64,000 nucleotides of DNA, from the NCBI GenBank assembly GCA_025449115.1, contig JAHLKC010000139.1, positions 1 to 64,000 of the forward strand, in the 5' to 3' direction. A program made the position numbers and the translations under genes. How positions within the stretch are numbered: position 1 is the stretch's first letter; each line of letters begins with the position of its first letter. The notes under the pieces are model-generated. The model was not told the origin of the DNA and made no database searches. It saw nothing but the letters and a program-made list of their open reading frames with translations. Origin of the DNA: Chytridium lagenaria (taxonomy: Eukaryota > Chytridiomycota > Chytridiomycetes > Chytridiales > Chytridiaceae). Shown here piece after piece: positions 55,067 to 64,000 of this stretch.

Positions 55067-55948
55067 ATGACGGCGACAATGGATCAGAAAGACCACGTCG
55101 TCGTTGATGGTGATGCTCATGCTCCCACTCCCACTCTCATCACCACTGAAAAGAACATCACTCCCACATCAAGTGACTCTACACTCGACTTTAAAGTCAC
55201 CACAAGGAGCAATGACCCTTCTTCTTCTTCTTCTTCTGCTGCATCTGTCCATTCCCTAGACAAGAAGGCTTCTTTGGCCGCAGATGCTGCCGCTGATTCA
55301 AACGATCTTATCGTCCCTACAACCACCACCACCACCACCACCACCACCATTGATCAGCAGCAGCTTCTCGAATTGGGCGTCTCCAAGGACAAGAAGGATG
55401 TGGCCGATACCGACCCCTCTCGTCTCTATCAGCCCGATGACGACGGTTTCGTAAAGTACCCCGCCTCGGTCCTCGTCCCCCTCTTTGTCGGCCTCATCTC
55501 GGCTCACTTTCTCGCTGCGCTCGACGCGACCATTGTTTCCACCGCCCTGGTCGCTATTAGTACTGAGGTGAGTTCCACTGCGATAGCAGTGGCTTTGACG
55601 AGGAATAGGCTTTGGCGAGGAACAGGTCCGACTGCGATAGCAGCGGACCTGTTTCGAGCTCTCGCGAGCTCCCTGCCGTGAGGCAGGAGCGAGAAGCTTG
55701 GACGAACAACATGGCCCGCAAGGCGGGCCTGTGTTGTGAGCTCTCACGAGCTCTTGCGCAAGCAAGAGCGAGCCAACTCTACGCTCGAGCTTTTACCACA
55801 TACTACCATCGCCGCTATTCATTACAACTTTTATTACTTATTACTACCACCACTCTTACTACCACTCCTACCACCTCCTACCACTCTTACTACTACTACT
55901 ACTCATACCACCACTCTTACTACCACTCCTACCACCTCCTACCACTCT

Positions 55949-55987
<39 letters not shown>

Positions 55988-58110
55988 CATTGACTACCAT
56001 CACTCCTCTCTTACTAATCTCCTTTCTTCTTCTTCTTTTTCAATATTATAGTTTAATGCTCAAAAGGAGATTGCATGGGTTGCGACAAGTTACGTTCTCA
56101 CATTCAATGCATTCCAACCTCTTGTCGGCAAGTTTTCTCAAATCTTTGGGCACCGTATATTGACTTTGGCGTGAGTTTATTCTATTCCTATTCTCACAAT
56201 CTTCAATTATCTTGCTTTCCTCTCTACACATTCCAACAATGTTTTAACACCCTTCCCCTCTCCCCCCCCCAAAAACAACCATATCATCACAGTGGTATCA
56301 TCATCTTTGTCATTGGTTCCGCCCTCTGTGGCGCCGCCACGGGCATCAACATGCTCATCGCCGCCCGCGCCATCCAAGGCATTGGCGGTGCAGCCCTCAT
56401 CTCCATGGTCCTCATCTCCATCTCCGACATGTTCCCCTCAAAGAACGTCCAAAGTACCTCTCTGTCCTCTGGATCAATTTCGGTGTCTCCACCATCATCG
56501 GTCCCCTTCTCGGAGGTGCCTTTACCGACAAAATCTCCTGGCGCTGGTGTTTCTACATTAACCTCCCCGTCGGTGTCTTGGCCTTTCCCCTTGTTCTCTA
56601 CTTTTTAAGAATCCCTTTCAAGCCCGTGCCCTTTAAGGAACAGGTCAAGAGAATTGATTTCTTGGGAACCGTTTGGCTGCTTATTGCTGTCATCCTCATC
56701 TTGATTCCTACTAGTTTGGGCGGCGTCACCATCCCCTGGAACTCGCCCGCTGTCATTGCATGCTTTGTCTGTGCCGCTGTCGCTATCACCATCCTCATCA
56801 TCGTTAGTATTTATTATCTTTTATTTATTTTTTTTTAATTTTTTGGTTTTTTTTGTCTCGTTTCTTTAGTGTTTAGTTTTTCATTTAATTATTTGGTTGT
56901 TTTTTTGTTGTTTTTTTTGGCCTCTTCTTTCTTGCTTTCTCGTTTGTTCTTGTATTTATGCATTTATTTGGGTTTTGTTTGGGTTTTTAACTTTCTGGCT
57001 TATATATTTTATTTGGAATTTTTTGTTTCTTCTTTCTCGTTTGTTTTTTTTTTTCTTTCCATTTTGATTTATGCATTTATTTGGGGTTGTTTCTCTTTTC
57101 AAGTTCTTGCTTTCTTTTTGGTTTTATTTATTTATGTATTGCGTTCTTTTACTTCTACTATTTTTATTTCTTGCAATTGCAGCGTCATTCTCTTTCTTTA
57201 CTTTTACCTTTTTTCAACTATTGCCGTCATCTCCATTTCATCATTTACCACACCACTCACATCTTTAACTCTTTCCACTTTCTCCTCTTCCCCCTTAAAA
57301 AAAAAAATCAACAACTAGATCGAACTCAAGGTCAAGGAACCCATTATCCCCCCACACGTTTTCAAGAACCGCAACGTCCTCTTTGTCTTTATTTGCAACT
57401 TTTTCCTCGGCATGTGCTTCTTTGCCTTTGTCTTTTACGGTCCCCAATACTTTCAACTCGTCCGCGGCGACTCTGCCACCATCGCCGGTCTCCAACTCCT
57501 CCCCCTCCTCCTCGGTTTAGTCATCTTCTCCATCGTTGGCACCATCCTCCTCACCTTTATCAAAAAATACCCCCCTTTATCATTGCCGGCTGTCTCTTTG
57601 TCACAGGCGGTGCATACTGGTTCTCCACCCTCGACCAACACTCTTCCCGTGCAGCCGAAATCGGCGCCCTCCTCCTCGTCGGCATAGGTCTCGGTTTCCA
57701 AATGCAAATGGCCATTCTCTGCGCCCAAGCCTCTGTCGATCAATCCGACACTGGCACCGTCTCTGCCCTTGCCTCCTTTTTCCAATCCATCGGAGGTGGG
57801 ATTGGTCTTGCCATTCTCTCTGCCATCTTTAACGATCGGTATGTTTCGGGGATTGCGGCGCTTCCTGAAGAACTGAGGGCGGCGTTTTCGAACCCCTCTG
57901 CTGAGGGGGAGGGAATTCGAGGGAGGCTTTTGAAAAGTTGCCAAAGGAGGTGCAGGAGATGATTACGGGGTGTTTGTGAATGCGTTGCAGGGGGTGTTTA
58001 GGTATTCGGTGCCGTTTGCTTGTGTGGCGGTGGTGGCGAGTTGTTTTATTAGTTGGAAGACGAGGGTGTTGAGTCAGGAGGAGGTGGAGAGGAATGGGCC
58101 TTCGCATTAA
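55067..58110 (+). CDS. Major facilitator transporter, DHA2-like (14-helix drug:H+ antiporter type)
   Basis: Probable plasma- or vacuolar-membrane efflux transporter. Exons 55067-55567, 56052-56170, 56293-56802, 57319-58110, all GT...AG. A cytosolic Ser/Thr/Asp-rich tail of about 140 residues with a Thr run precedes helix 1. Family signs: FLAALDATIVSTALVAI (motif D1), WVATSYVLTFNAFQPL, GRAIQGIGG-like AARAIQGIGGAALISM, SWRWCFYINLPVG (motif C region) and, in the C-terminal half, FLGMCFFAFVFYGPQYFQL and QSIGGGIGLAIL. One-base losses near 56456, 57575 and 57978 and a gain near 57917 break the frame as printed. Intron 1 (484 nt) contains a hairpin element and a minisatellite; intron 3 (516 nt) is T-rich with internal duplication. 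Confidence 0.9.
55575..55769 (+). repeat. Tandem double-hairpin element in transporter intron 1
   Basis: Five palindromes in about 200 bp: CCACTGC-GATA-GCAGTGG at 55575-55592; AACAGGTCCG/CGGACCTGTT with inner CTGC-GATA-GCAG at 55621-55653; GCTCCCTGCC-GTGA-GGCAGGAGC at 55668-55690; a stem with GGCCCGC-AAG-GCGGGCC at 55706-55737; GCTCTTGC-GCAA-GCAAGAGC at 55750-55769. Hairpins 2+3 and 4+5 form two modules joined by the same linker GAGCTCTCRCGAGCTC (55656-55671, 55738-55753). Stem sequences differ between modules but stay paired. Confidence 0.9.
55845..55990 (+). repeat. TAC/ACC minisatellite in transporter intron 1
   Basis: A ~60-bp unit (ACCACTCTTACTACCACTCC then TACCACCTCC, then ACT/TAC triplets) occurs twice, followed by an (ACT)n run to about 55990. 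Confidence 0.85.
56920..57110 (+). repeat. T-rich duplication in transporter intron 3
   Basis: The phrase TTTCTCGTTTGTT...TTTATGCATTTATTTGGG occurs near 56937-56971 and again near 57031-57086, within a T-rich intron of 516 nt. Confidence 0.7.
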
Positions 58111-58225
58111 TGGGATAGAACAACATTTTGTGCTTTTTGTTTGGTTGCGTTCCTGTCCCCCGTTTCCTCGCATTAACGGGATAAAACAACACGAATGCCT
58201 TTTTTTTTGTGTGCGTTCTTATCTC
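58102..58225 (+). repeat. ~66-bp tand. duplication spanning the transporter stop codon
   Basis: TCGCATTAATGGGATAGAAC at 58102, containing the gene's TAA stop, is repeated as TCGCATTAACGGGATAAAAC at about 58168. Both are followed by ACAACA and a T-rich stretch ending GCGTTC(C/T)T. Confidence 0.8.
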
Positions 58226-59059
58226 CTTTCTTTTTTGTTTTAAGATTTGTTCGAACACTATGATATTACAACTATGGTTTTTATTTTCCCCCTTGGTTTG
58301 CCCTCTCTTCCTTTTCTTTTCTTTTCTTGGTTTTTTTTTTTTTGGCGTTGGAAGTTGATGATGTACCTCTGATTACGAGGATGTTTTTACTGGTTATGAG
58401 TGTTTGTGTTTTTCGCTTTTTTATTTCAAGAAATCCGAAACGTAAGTTTTGGAATGGGGTTTTTTTATTTTTTTTCTACGTATGCAAGCAATAAAAGGTA
58501 TCAGGTATTTTTTTAGAGGGTGTGCTTTTTCATTTTATGTGTGTTTGTTGTTTTGGTGGTGTCTTTTTGTAAGGGGGGTTTTTTTTGGAGGTTTTTGTGT
58601 AGAATCAGGGTTTGGTGTTTTTGAACGTTAAAGGATAGACATCAAAACATTTGTATTCTCAGAGGTGAAAGTTAAACTAGAATTCATTATATTTTTTTCT
58701 ATTGCGTATTCCTATTGTTTATTTTTTTTCAGAGAAATTTGGTTACGCTTAACGGAAAACGTAACATGGTTTTTTTGGTTTAGATATTTATTTTTTTTCA
58801 TACTCTAATTATTTTCGGGAGTTGATTATGTGGGTTATGAAAAACGTTTTGTGGGTTTGGTGTATGCCGAAAACACCACGAGATGGTTTCCATCAGTACT
58901 TTGTGGTCGTATCATATTTTCTTTAAAGTCGTCTTCCTTTTGAAAACGCGTTCGTTGTATATTCCTATGATATACCATCTCAGACGCTGGTTCTTTTTAT
59001 AAAGGTGGTGATGATTTGGTTGATGTCATTATTTAACATGGATACGATGTCGCAAAGGC
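58226..59059. other. Intergenic, T-rich
   Basis: Long T runs and no open frame with coding character. I see nothing else in it. Confidence 0.5.
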
Positions 59060-60135
59060 AACATCCCGTCTTCTCCCTAAAGAAAACGATGGCGTCTCGG
59101 CCATGATTGGTGATGATTTGGTTTTTCATTAACATACGACTTTTTATTATAAATGTAGCAAAAGCGCGACATGATGATTTTTTTTCATTTGACATACGAC
59201 TTTGTAATGTAGTAAAAGCGCGATATATGGAAGAAACCATCTTTGATCTTTTTTAGAACCCACTTCTGTAGGTTGTGGACGCGTCAAAGCTTTGAGCATC
59301 TTTCAAACCCCTCACATTCTTCCAATCCCAAGGTTTCAACTCCCTCTCCGTCTCCCCCTTCTTCTTCCTCTCGTCTTCCCCCGTCTTCTCTCCAAAGGAA
59401 ACAATAGCGTCTCGGCCATTGGTGATGATTTGGTTTTCATTAACATACGACTTTATGAATGTAGCAAAAGCGCGATATATGGGAGAAACCATCTTTAATC
59501 TTGTTTCGAACCAACGTCTATAGGTTGTGGACGCGCCAAAGCTTTGAGCATCTTCAAACCCCTCACATTCTTCCAATCCCAAGGTTTCAACTCTCTCTCC
59601 GTCTCCCCCTTCTTCTTCCTCTCGTCTTCCCCGTCTGTTCTGCAAAGGAAACACTAGCGTCGGTGATGATTTTGTTTTCATTATTAACATACGACTTTAT
59701 GAATGTAGCAAAAGCGCGATGTGGGTGGAAGAAACCATCTTTAATCTTTTTTAGAACCCACTTCTGTAGGTTGTGGACGCGTCAAAGCTTTGAGCATCTT
59801 CAAACCCCTCACATTCTTCCAATCCCAAGGTTTCAACTCTCTCTCCGTCTCCCCTTCTTCTTCCTCTCGTCTTCCCCCCGTCTGTTCTCCAAAGGAAACA
59901 TAAGCGTCTCAGCCATCGGTGATGATTTTGTTTTCATTAACATACGACTTTATGAATGTAGTAAAAGCGCGGTATATGGAAGAAACCATCTTTAATCTTT
60001 TTTAGAACCCACTTCTGTAGGTTGTGGACGCGTCAAAGCTTTGAGCATCTTCAAACCCCTCACATTCTTCCAATCCCAAGGTTTCAACTCTCTCTCCGTC
60101 TCCCCCTTCTTCTTCCTCTCGTCTTCCCCATCCCG
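59060..60135. repeat. ~250-bp tandem array derived from the 3' end of the adjacent gene
   Basis: The marker TTGTGGACGCG occurs at 59273, 59525, 59771 and 60022 (spacing 252, 246, 251). Each unit carries the reverse complement of the gene's C-terminal coding text (GEDERKKKGETERELKPWDW and following), the stop region, and a common tail with CATACGACTTTATGAATGTAG. A partial, diverged unit without the coding part lies at about 59060-59245. The unit at 59990-60135 is the real 3' end of the membrane-protein gene. Copies differ by small indels and substitutions. Confidence 0.92.
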
Positions 60136-61165
60136 TCTTCTCTCTGAAGGAAACACTAGCAAATCCGTCTCGGCATCCCAAGCCTCCAACAGCGTCTTCT
60201 CCTCCATTCTATAATCCACCACACCCTCCCTCACCATCATCACATCCCTCTCATCCGCTTGTCCAACCCATACCGCCAATTCCGCCGACTCATCCATCAT
60301 CCAAATCGAAGCCGCTATCCACACAAACAGCACCGAGATGGCGAACCCCGCGATCGACACCCCCATCGTCCACCCCATCGCCATCATCCATCGCGGACGA
60401 TCAGGGGACGTCAATGAAGGTATCCCGGCTTCAAGGCCCGAGAACGACACTGGACACAATTGCCCTTGATGGAATGAACAATACGCCATGTAGTTGACCC
60501 AGAATAAACCTGTTGCTGAAAAGCCGAGAGAGGTTTCCATGGGGATGAGGAGGGGGACGGGATGGTGCGAGAGTTTAAGAATGACAACGTCCCAGGCTTG
60601 ACGGGTTACGGCGGAGAAGAGGACGATGGTACCGACGATCAGGAGGACGAGGTTGTAGATTCCGAGGATGGGGATGTGGGTTGCGCCTGTTGCCCAGTAG
60701 AGGCGTGGAAGAAGATGGGGGTGACGGTGGAGAAGGACATGTTGCCGGGATGGATGTAAAAGGTGTAGAAGATGTGTAGGGCGACGATATGATGAAGTGC
60801 TGACGGGATGTCAATGTTCAAGAGGGAGATGCCTCACACTTACCCATCGCTGGATATTTTGTAATAATGGATGTTGCCACCATTTCGACAATATAAAAGA
60901 TGCTGTGAACGCCTAACCCATACTTGAATATCAGAAACACGACTTTTGGGTTGATGAGTGATGCTAGGGGTGTTCCGAGCAGTTGTTTTCGTTCCGATGG
61001 GAACCTTGTGGATGGGACCATTCTACCGCGAACAAAACACCAGAGAAGGATGAATGCGCAAATGACGATCCAGATGCAGTTGAATGCAATGTGCCAGGAG
61101 TCTGGGAACATCATGTCATCGCTGACGCTCGGCGATGCAAAGGTTTCAGAGTTATGGGATGCCAT
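59992..61165 (-). CDS. Unrecognised multi-pass membrane protein
   Basis: Two exons: 61165-60844 and 60799-59992 (intron 60843-60800, GTAAGT...CGTCAG). Start MASHNSETFASPSVS, then helices IAFNCIWIVICAFILLW, VVFLIFKYGLGVHSIFYIV, IVALHIFYTFYI, then after a frame slip near 60690 ILGIYNLVLLIVGTIVLF, ATGLFWVNYMAYC, and GVSIAGFAISVLFVWI: about six to seven segments. The cytosolic tail is acidic then very basic (DERKKKGETERE). I do not know the family; the topology would allow a receptor-like or transporter-like role, but nothing decides. The tail and stop region have been duplicated downstream. The frame at the very end depends on a T-run length, giving either ...VGSKKD or ...YRSGF. Confidence 0.6.
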
Positions 61166-62350
61166 TGTTGCTGAAATTTTGACCAAATACGCACATGCTT
61201 TGTACTGGTTCGAGGCAACATTCCGTAGGGATTGGTGCAATATAACATGGGAGGAGAGTTTGCGGTATAGATCGTAGTCATGTTGCGACGATTATCGGCA
61301 AACTCGACAATAACATTGGACGATTCGTAGATGCCGTTTTCGCTGTAAAGCTGCACATTAATTACAGCCAGGTTTCGTCACATCATAGGCTGCTACTAAA
61401 ATGATGGAGAGTGTTCAGGGCCTGCAGCCTAAAGGGATTTTGGATGCCGACAGACGGAATGAGAGATTAGTGGTAGCCTTACGGAGCAGATATCAAGGTA
61501 GATGGGATAGGTATCAAGACGCATCCATGCAGCGTTGAAAATGATTGAGAACGAGTCAAACGGCGGACATAGTTGGGGTGGTGGCTTCTCTATTCAGGAG
61601 GTCGAAGGAAAGGACGGAGCCGGCATGCGGTTTTCAAAGGAATGGAGGGCGACTCAGCATCCACACTTCAACCGATTATGGATAACGCACCGCTTTTGAT
61701 ACAGCAACCAAAGTTTAGAATGGAAGAATCGACCTATTTGAGCGCAATATTCAAAGGTGCGCATCATACCAGGATATCAACCGGAACGTGATCTTGGGGA
61801 AGCCTGTGCCAAGGAGGGGTAAAGCTTCAGTGAACCCATCCTGTACCTGCTGGATGCGAATGCCTACGAGGAACAACACGTCCCAATGGCCATGTCTATG
61901 CAGTTTGAATAGTATAATAATTAATACCTTATGGCTCTGATGACCTTCCATTTCATTCATTTACATTCATTCATTTAAATATTGATTGTTACATTGTATT
62001 CCAGAATAACCATTATTCCCACACCGCATGGATTTTGTTTAATGTTGAAGTAAATATTTATTAATATTTATTTATTAATATTCAATTAACAATCATTAAT
62101 TACTGTCTATTAGTGTGACACATTTGAATATTAGAGTGTATCGGACTGTATCGGACATGACCGTTCCAACCCCTGGTCGAAAATAAAAAAGTCATTTATA
62201 TAGTCTCAGCAACACCACCAGGGTTGTGAAAAGTGGTTGCCCATCCCGCCAGCCTCGACCCCACGCCTTTGATCAAAAACACTCTGGCGTTGGTCCAAAA
62301 CACGCAACTCTAGAGCCACTGTGTTTGGGCGTCATTGTCCAAAGGAGAAA
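61166..62350. other. Intergenic, no supported gene
   Basis: Upstream side of two divergent genes. A 72-codon plus-strand frame at 61573-61791 has no domain. AT-rich tracts lie at 61970-62110. Confidence 0.45.
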
Positions 62351-63990
62351 ATGGTTCACATCCTTCCCCTCGTCGCTGTCCTTGGCACACTGAGCTTCAT
62401 CACTGTCACCGCCGGTGTTTGTGGCTCTAGTAAAGTGGAATCAGAAACGATTAAAAAAGCAAAGAGGGCTTGGAGAGGAGGTGAACCTTGAGGGGGTGCG
62501 ACACGATGTTAGGCTGGAAGTGACTGCAGAGGAACTGCGAGAGAGGGCGGTGGAGCAATGGAGGAGGGAGACTGAGAGTGAATTCTTGAAATACAATGGG
62601 GTGACGAGTACCAGCACGATGGTACAAGACCAGATGGCCGCACTGGCAGGAAGAAGCGTCGACACCTTTGCTGGAAATCAAGATGGCCAAGAGTCGATAC
62701 CAACAAGATATCTAAGAAAGGATTCCAACAGTCCTGGAATGAACAGCTTCACAGTGCGTTATATTTTTTTTATATCTGCTTGCATCATTCTTCCATCCTA
62801 CTTGAATGCTTCACATGCTCATCCACATCCAAGCAGGCAATCAGGATCCCACCTTCTCCTCTTCATGTTGAGAGTGTAGCTTCACCACGGCCCTCCGAAA
62901 CTCCGTCTATTAACGACTCATCGAACTCCGCCCAAAGATACGTCCCCCAACGCCTCAAGAAAGGCATTTCTCGTCTCTTTGTCCAGCCGCCCATCAATGG
63001 AATGCCGGACAAGGATGTCGAATCTCCAAGCATCCGCAATATCGCCGTCAGTGCAGACTCCCCAGACCCGCCATCGTCACCTACTTTATCAGCACCCAGG
63101 ACGGACTGGTCATCAGAAGGATCCAGTGTTTCCATGTCGGCGTTGGGATGTTTAGATCCAGAGATATTGAGGGACGCGGAGGGATGGGCTATTCATCGGC
63201 TTCGTCTTCAGTGTCGTCCACATCGTCCACATTGTTGGTGGGGACCACGGTGCAGGGTGCCAGTGCAGTCAAGGCGGATTTCTATGATTCGAATGACAAC
63301 AAGCAGTGTTGATGTACCATGCGGAAAACAAGCACGAGGAAACACATTGCATGATGGTGTGGGTGACGTGGGGACGGTGGCGAGGATGGCAAGGGAAGCT
63401 GCCGATACTAAAGTTGGAGCTACTACAACGGAAGCGGACGTGATGGCTATGTACGTCCAGACGCCTTCCAATACTGCAGAATCAATGAAGGAGAGCATTG
63501 CTTTGGTCTGTAAAGAAAGAGCGCTGGACCCATTTTTCAAATCGGCTGTACGTGGGGTGGAAGATAATGGCGGAGATCCGGGAAAAGGAGGGTTAGACCA
63601 CGGTCCGTTAGGCGAGATAGCCTTATTGGAAGCTCAACAAAGCCTCAAATTTTAAAAGAGACGACATGCAGGGCTTCACCACTCGACTCCAAGGCGTCTG
63701 TATTGCCTAGATCGATCACTGCAAATACAATAGAGCCCGAAAAGACCAACGCTGGACCGACACGACCTTTCACCGCTTCAGTGCTGGCAACTCGGCACAA
63801 ATTGCGTCCTCTGGATGGGTTGGAATCCTCACGGACTTTACGGGGGAACACGCCGACGCGGCGTCATGTTGCTGCTGGAGGGAGGACTGGTGTGAGGGGG
63901 GCGTCGACAGATGCTTTGATGTCGAAATTAGACTCTATCGCTGCACAAGCAGCCGCAGCGGCAGCGGAGATTGGGACGAGGAAGATGTGA
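62351..63990 (+). CDS. Unrecognised protein with N-terminal membrane anchor
   Basis: Start MVHILPLVAVLGTLSFITV forms a signal peptide or single membrane helix. After restoring one T near 62418 it continues FVALVKWNQKRLKKQRGLG, an acidic/charged helical stretch (LEVTAEELRERAVEQWRRE) and DQMAALAGRSVDTFAGN. An intron begins GTGCGT at about 62755 and ends near 62835-62850. The second exon is Ser/Pro-rich (HVESVASPRPSETPSIN, YVPQRLKKGISRLFVQPP, SSASSSVSSTSSTLL in a shifted frame), then AREAADTKVGATTTEADVMA and KLDSIAAQAAAAAAEIGT with a stop at 63988-63990. Frame slips near 63190, 63310 and 63655. No family recognised. A basic juxtamembrane stretch after one helix suggests a single-pass protein with a cytosolic disordered tail. 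Confidence 0.5.
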
Positions 63991-64000
63991 GCAGGTGGCG

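Overview
The window is nuclear DNA of a fungus. It has spliceosomal introns of roughly 40-500 nt with GT...AG ends, two Ty1/copia LTR retrotransposons, a velvet-family regulator, an RNA polymerase I largest subunit and a mitochondrial ribosomal protein gene. The kinesin at 49.7-54.4 kb matches KIF6 (kinesin-9 group) end to end. As far as I know this family is confined to organisms with motile cilia, so with velvet it points to a zoosporic (flagellated) fungus such as a chytrid or blastoclad. That placement is an inference.

Layout: 0-0.2 kb, exon tail of an unknown gene. 2.3-4.3 kb, STK32/YANK-type AGC kinase (+). 5.1-6.7 kb, 2-oxoglutarate/Fe(II) dioxygenase (-). 8.4-10.5 kb, velvet-domain regulator (-). 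12.8-14.1 kb, multi-pass membrane protein (-). 14.5-15.8 kb, unrecognised disordered protein (-). 17.1-23.2 kb, complete copia element 1. 23.4-25.3 kb, cytochrome P450 (+). 25.8-26.3 kb, unrecognised protein (-). 26.8-28.2 kb and 29.1-36.5 kb, two tandem DUF599 membrane-protein paralogues (+). The second paralogue is split inside an exon by complete copia element 2 (29.5-35.3 kb). 36.9-43.35 kb, RNA polymerase I subunit A190 (-), divergent from 43.7-44.1 kb, mitochondrial uS13 (+). 45.6-48.9 kb, F-box-like protein (-). 49.7-54.4 kb, KIF6 kinesin (+). 55.1-58.1 kb, MFS (DHA2-like) transporter (+). 59.1-60.1 kb, tandem array built from the 3' end of a membrane-protein gene at 60-61.2 kb (-). 62.4-64.0 kb, unrecognised gene with an N-terminal membrane anchor (+).

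Almost every conserved gene needs several single-base corrections, usually in homopolymers, to keep its frame. The two LTRs of each retroelement also differ mostly by 1-base indels. I therefore read most frameshifts as uncorrected long-read sequence error rather than gene decay. The exception is the second DUF599 copy, which really is interrupted.

The genes are mostly unrelated housekeeping and accessory functions and form no obvious pathway. The most unusual structures are a tandem double-hairpin module inside intron 1 of the transporter gene, the split DUF599 paralogue, the 3'-end repeat array, a within-exon switch from C-ending to G-ending codons, and a P450 whose I-helix lacks the usual oxygen-activating motif.
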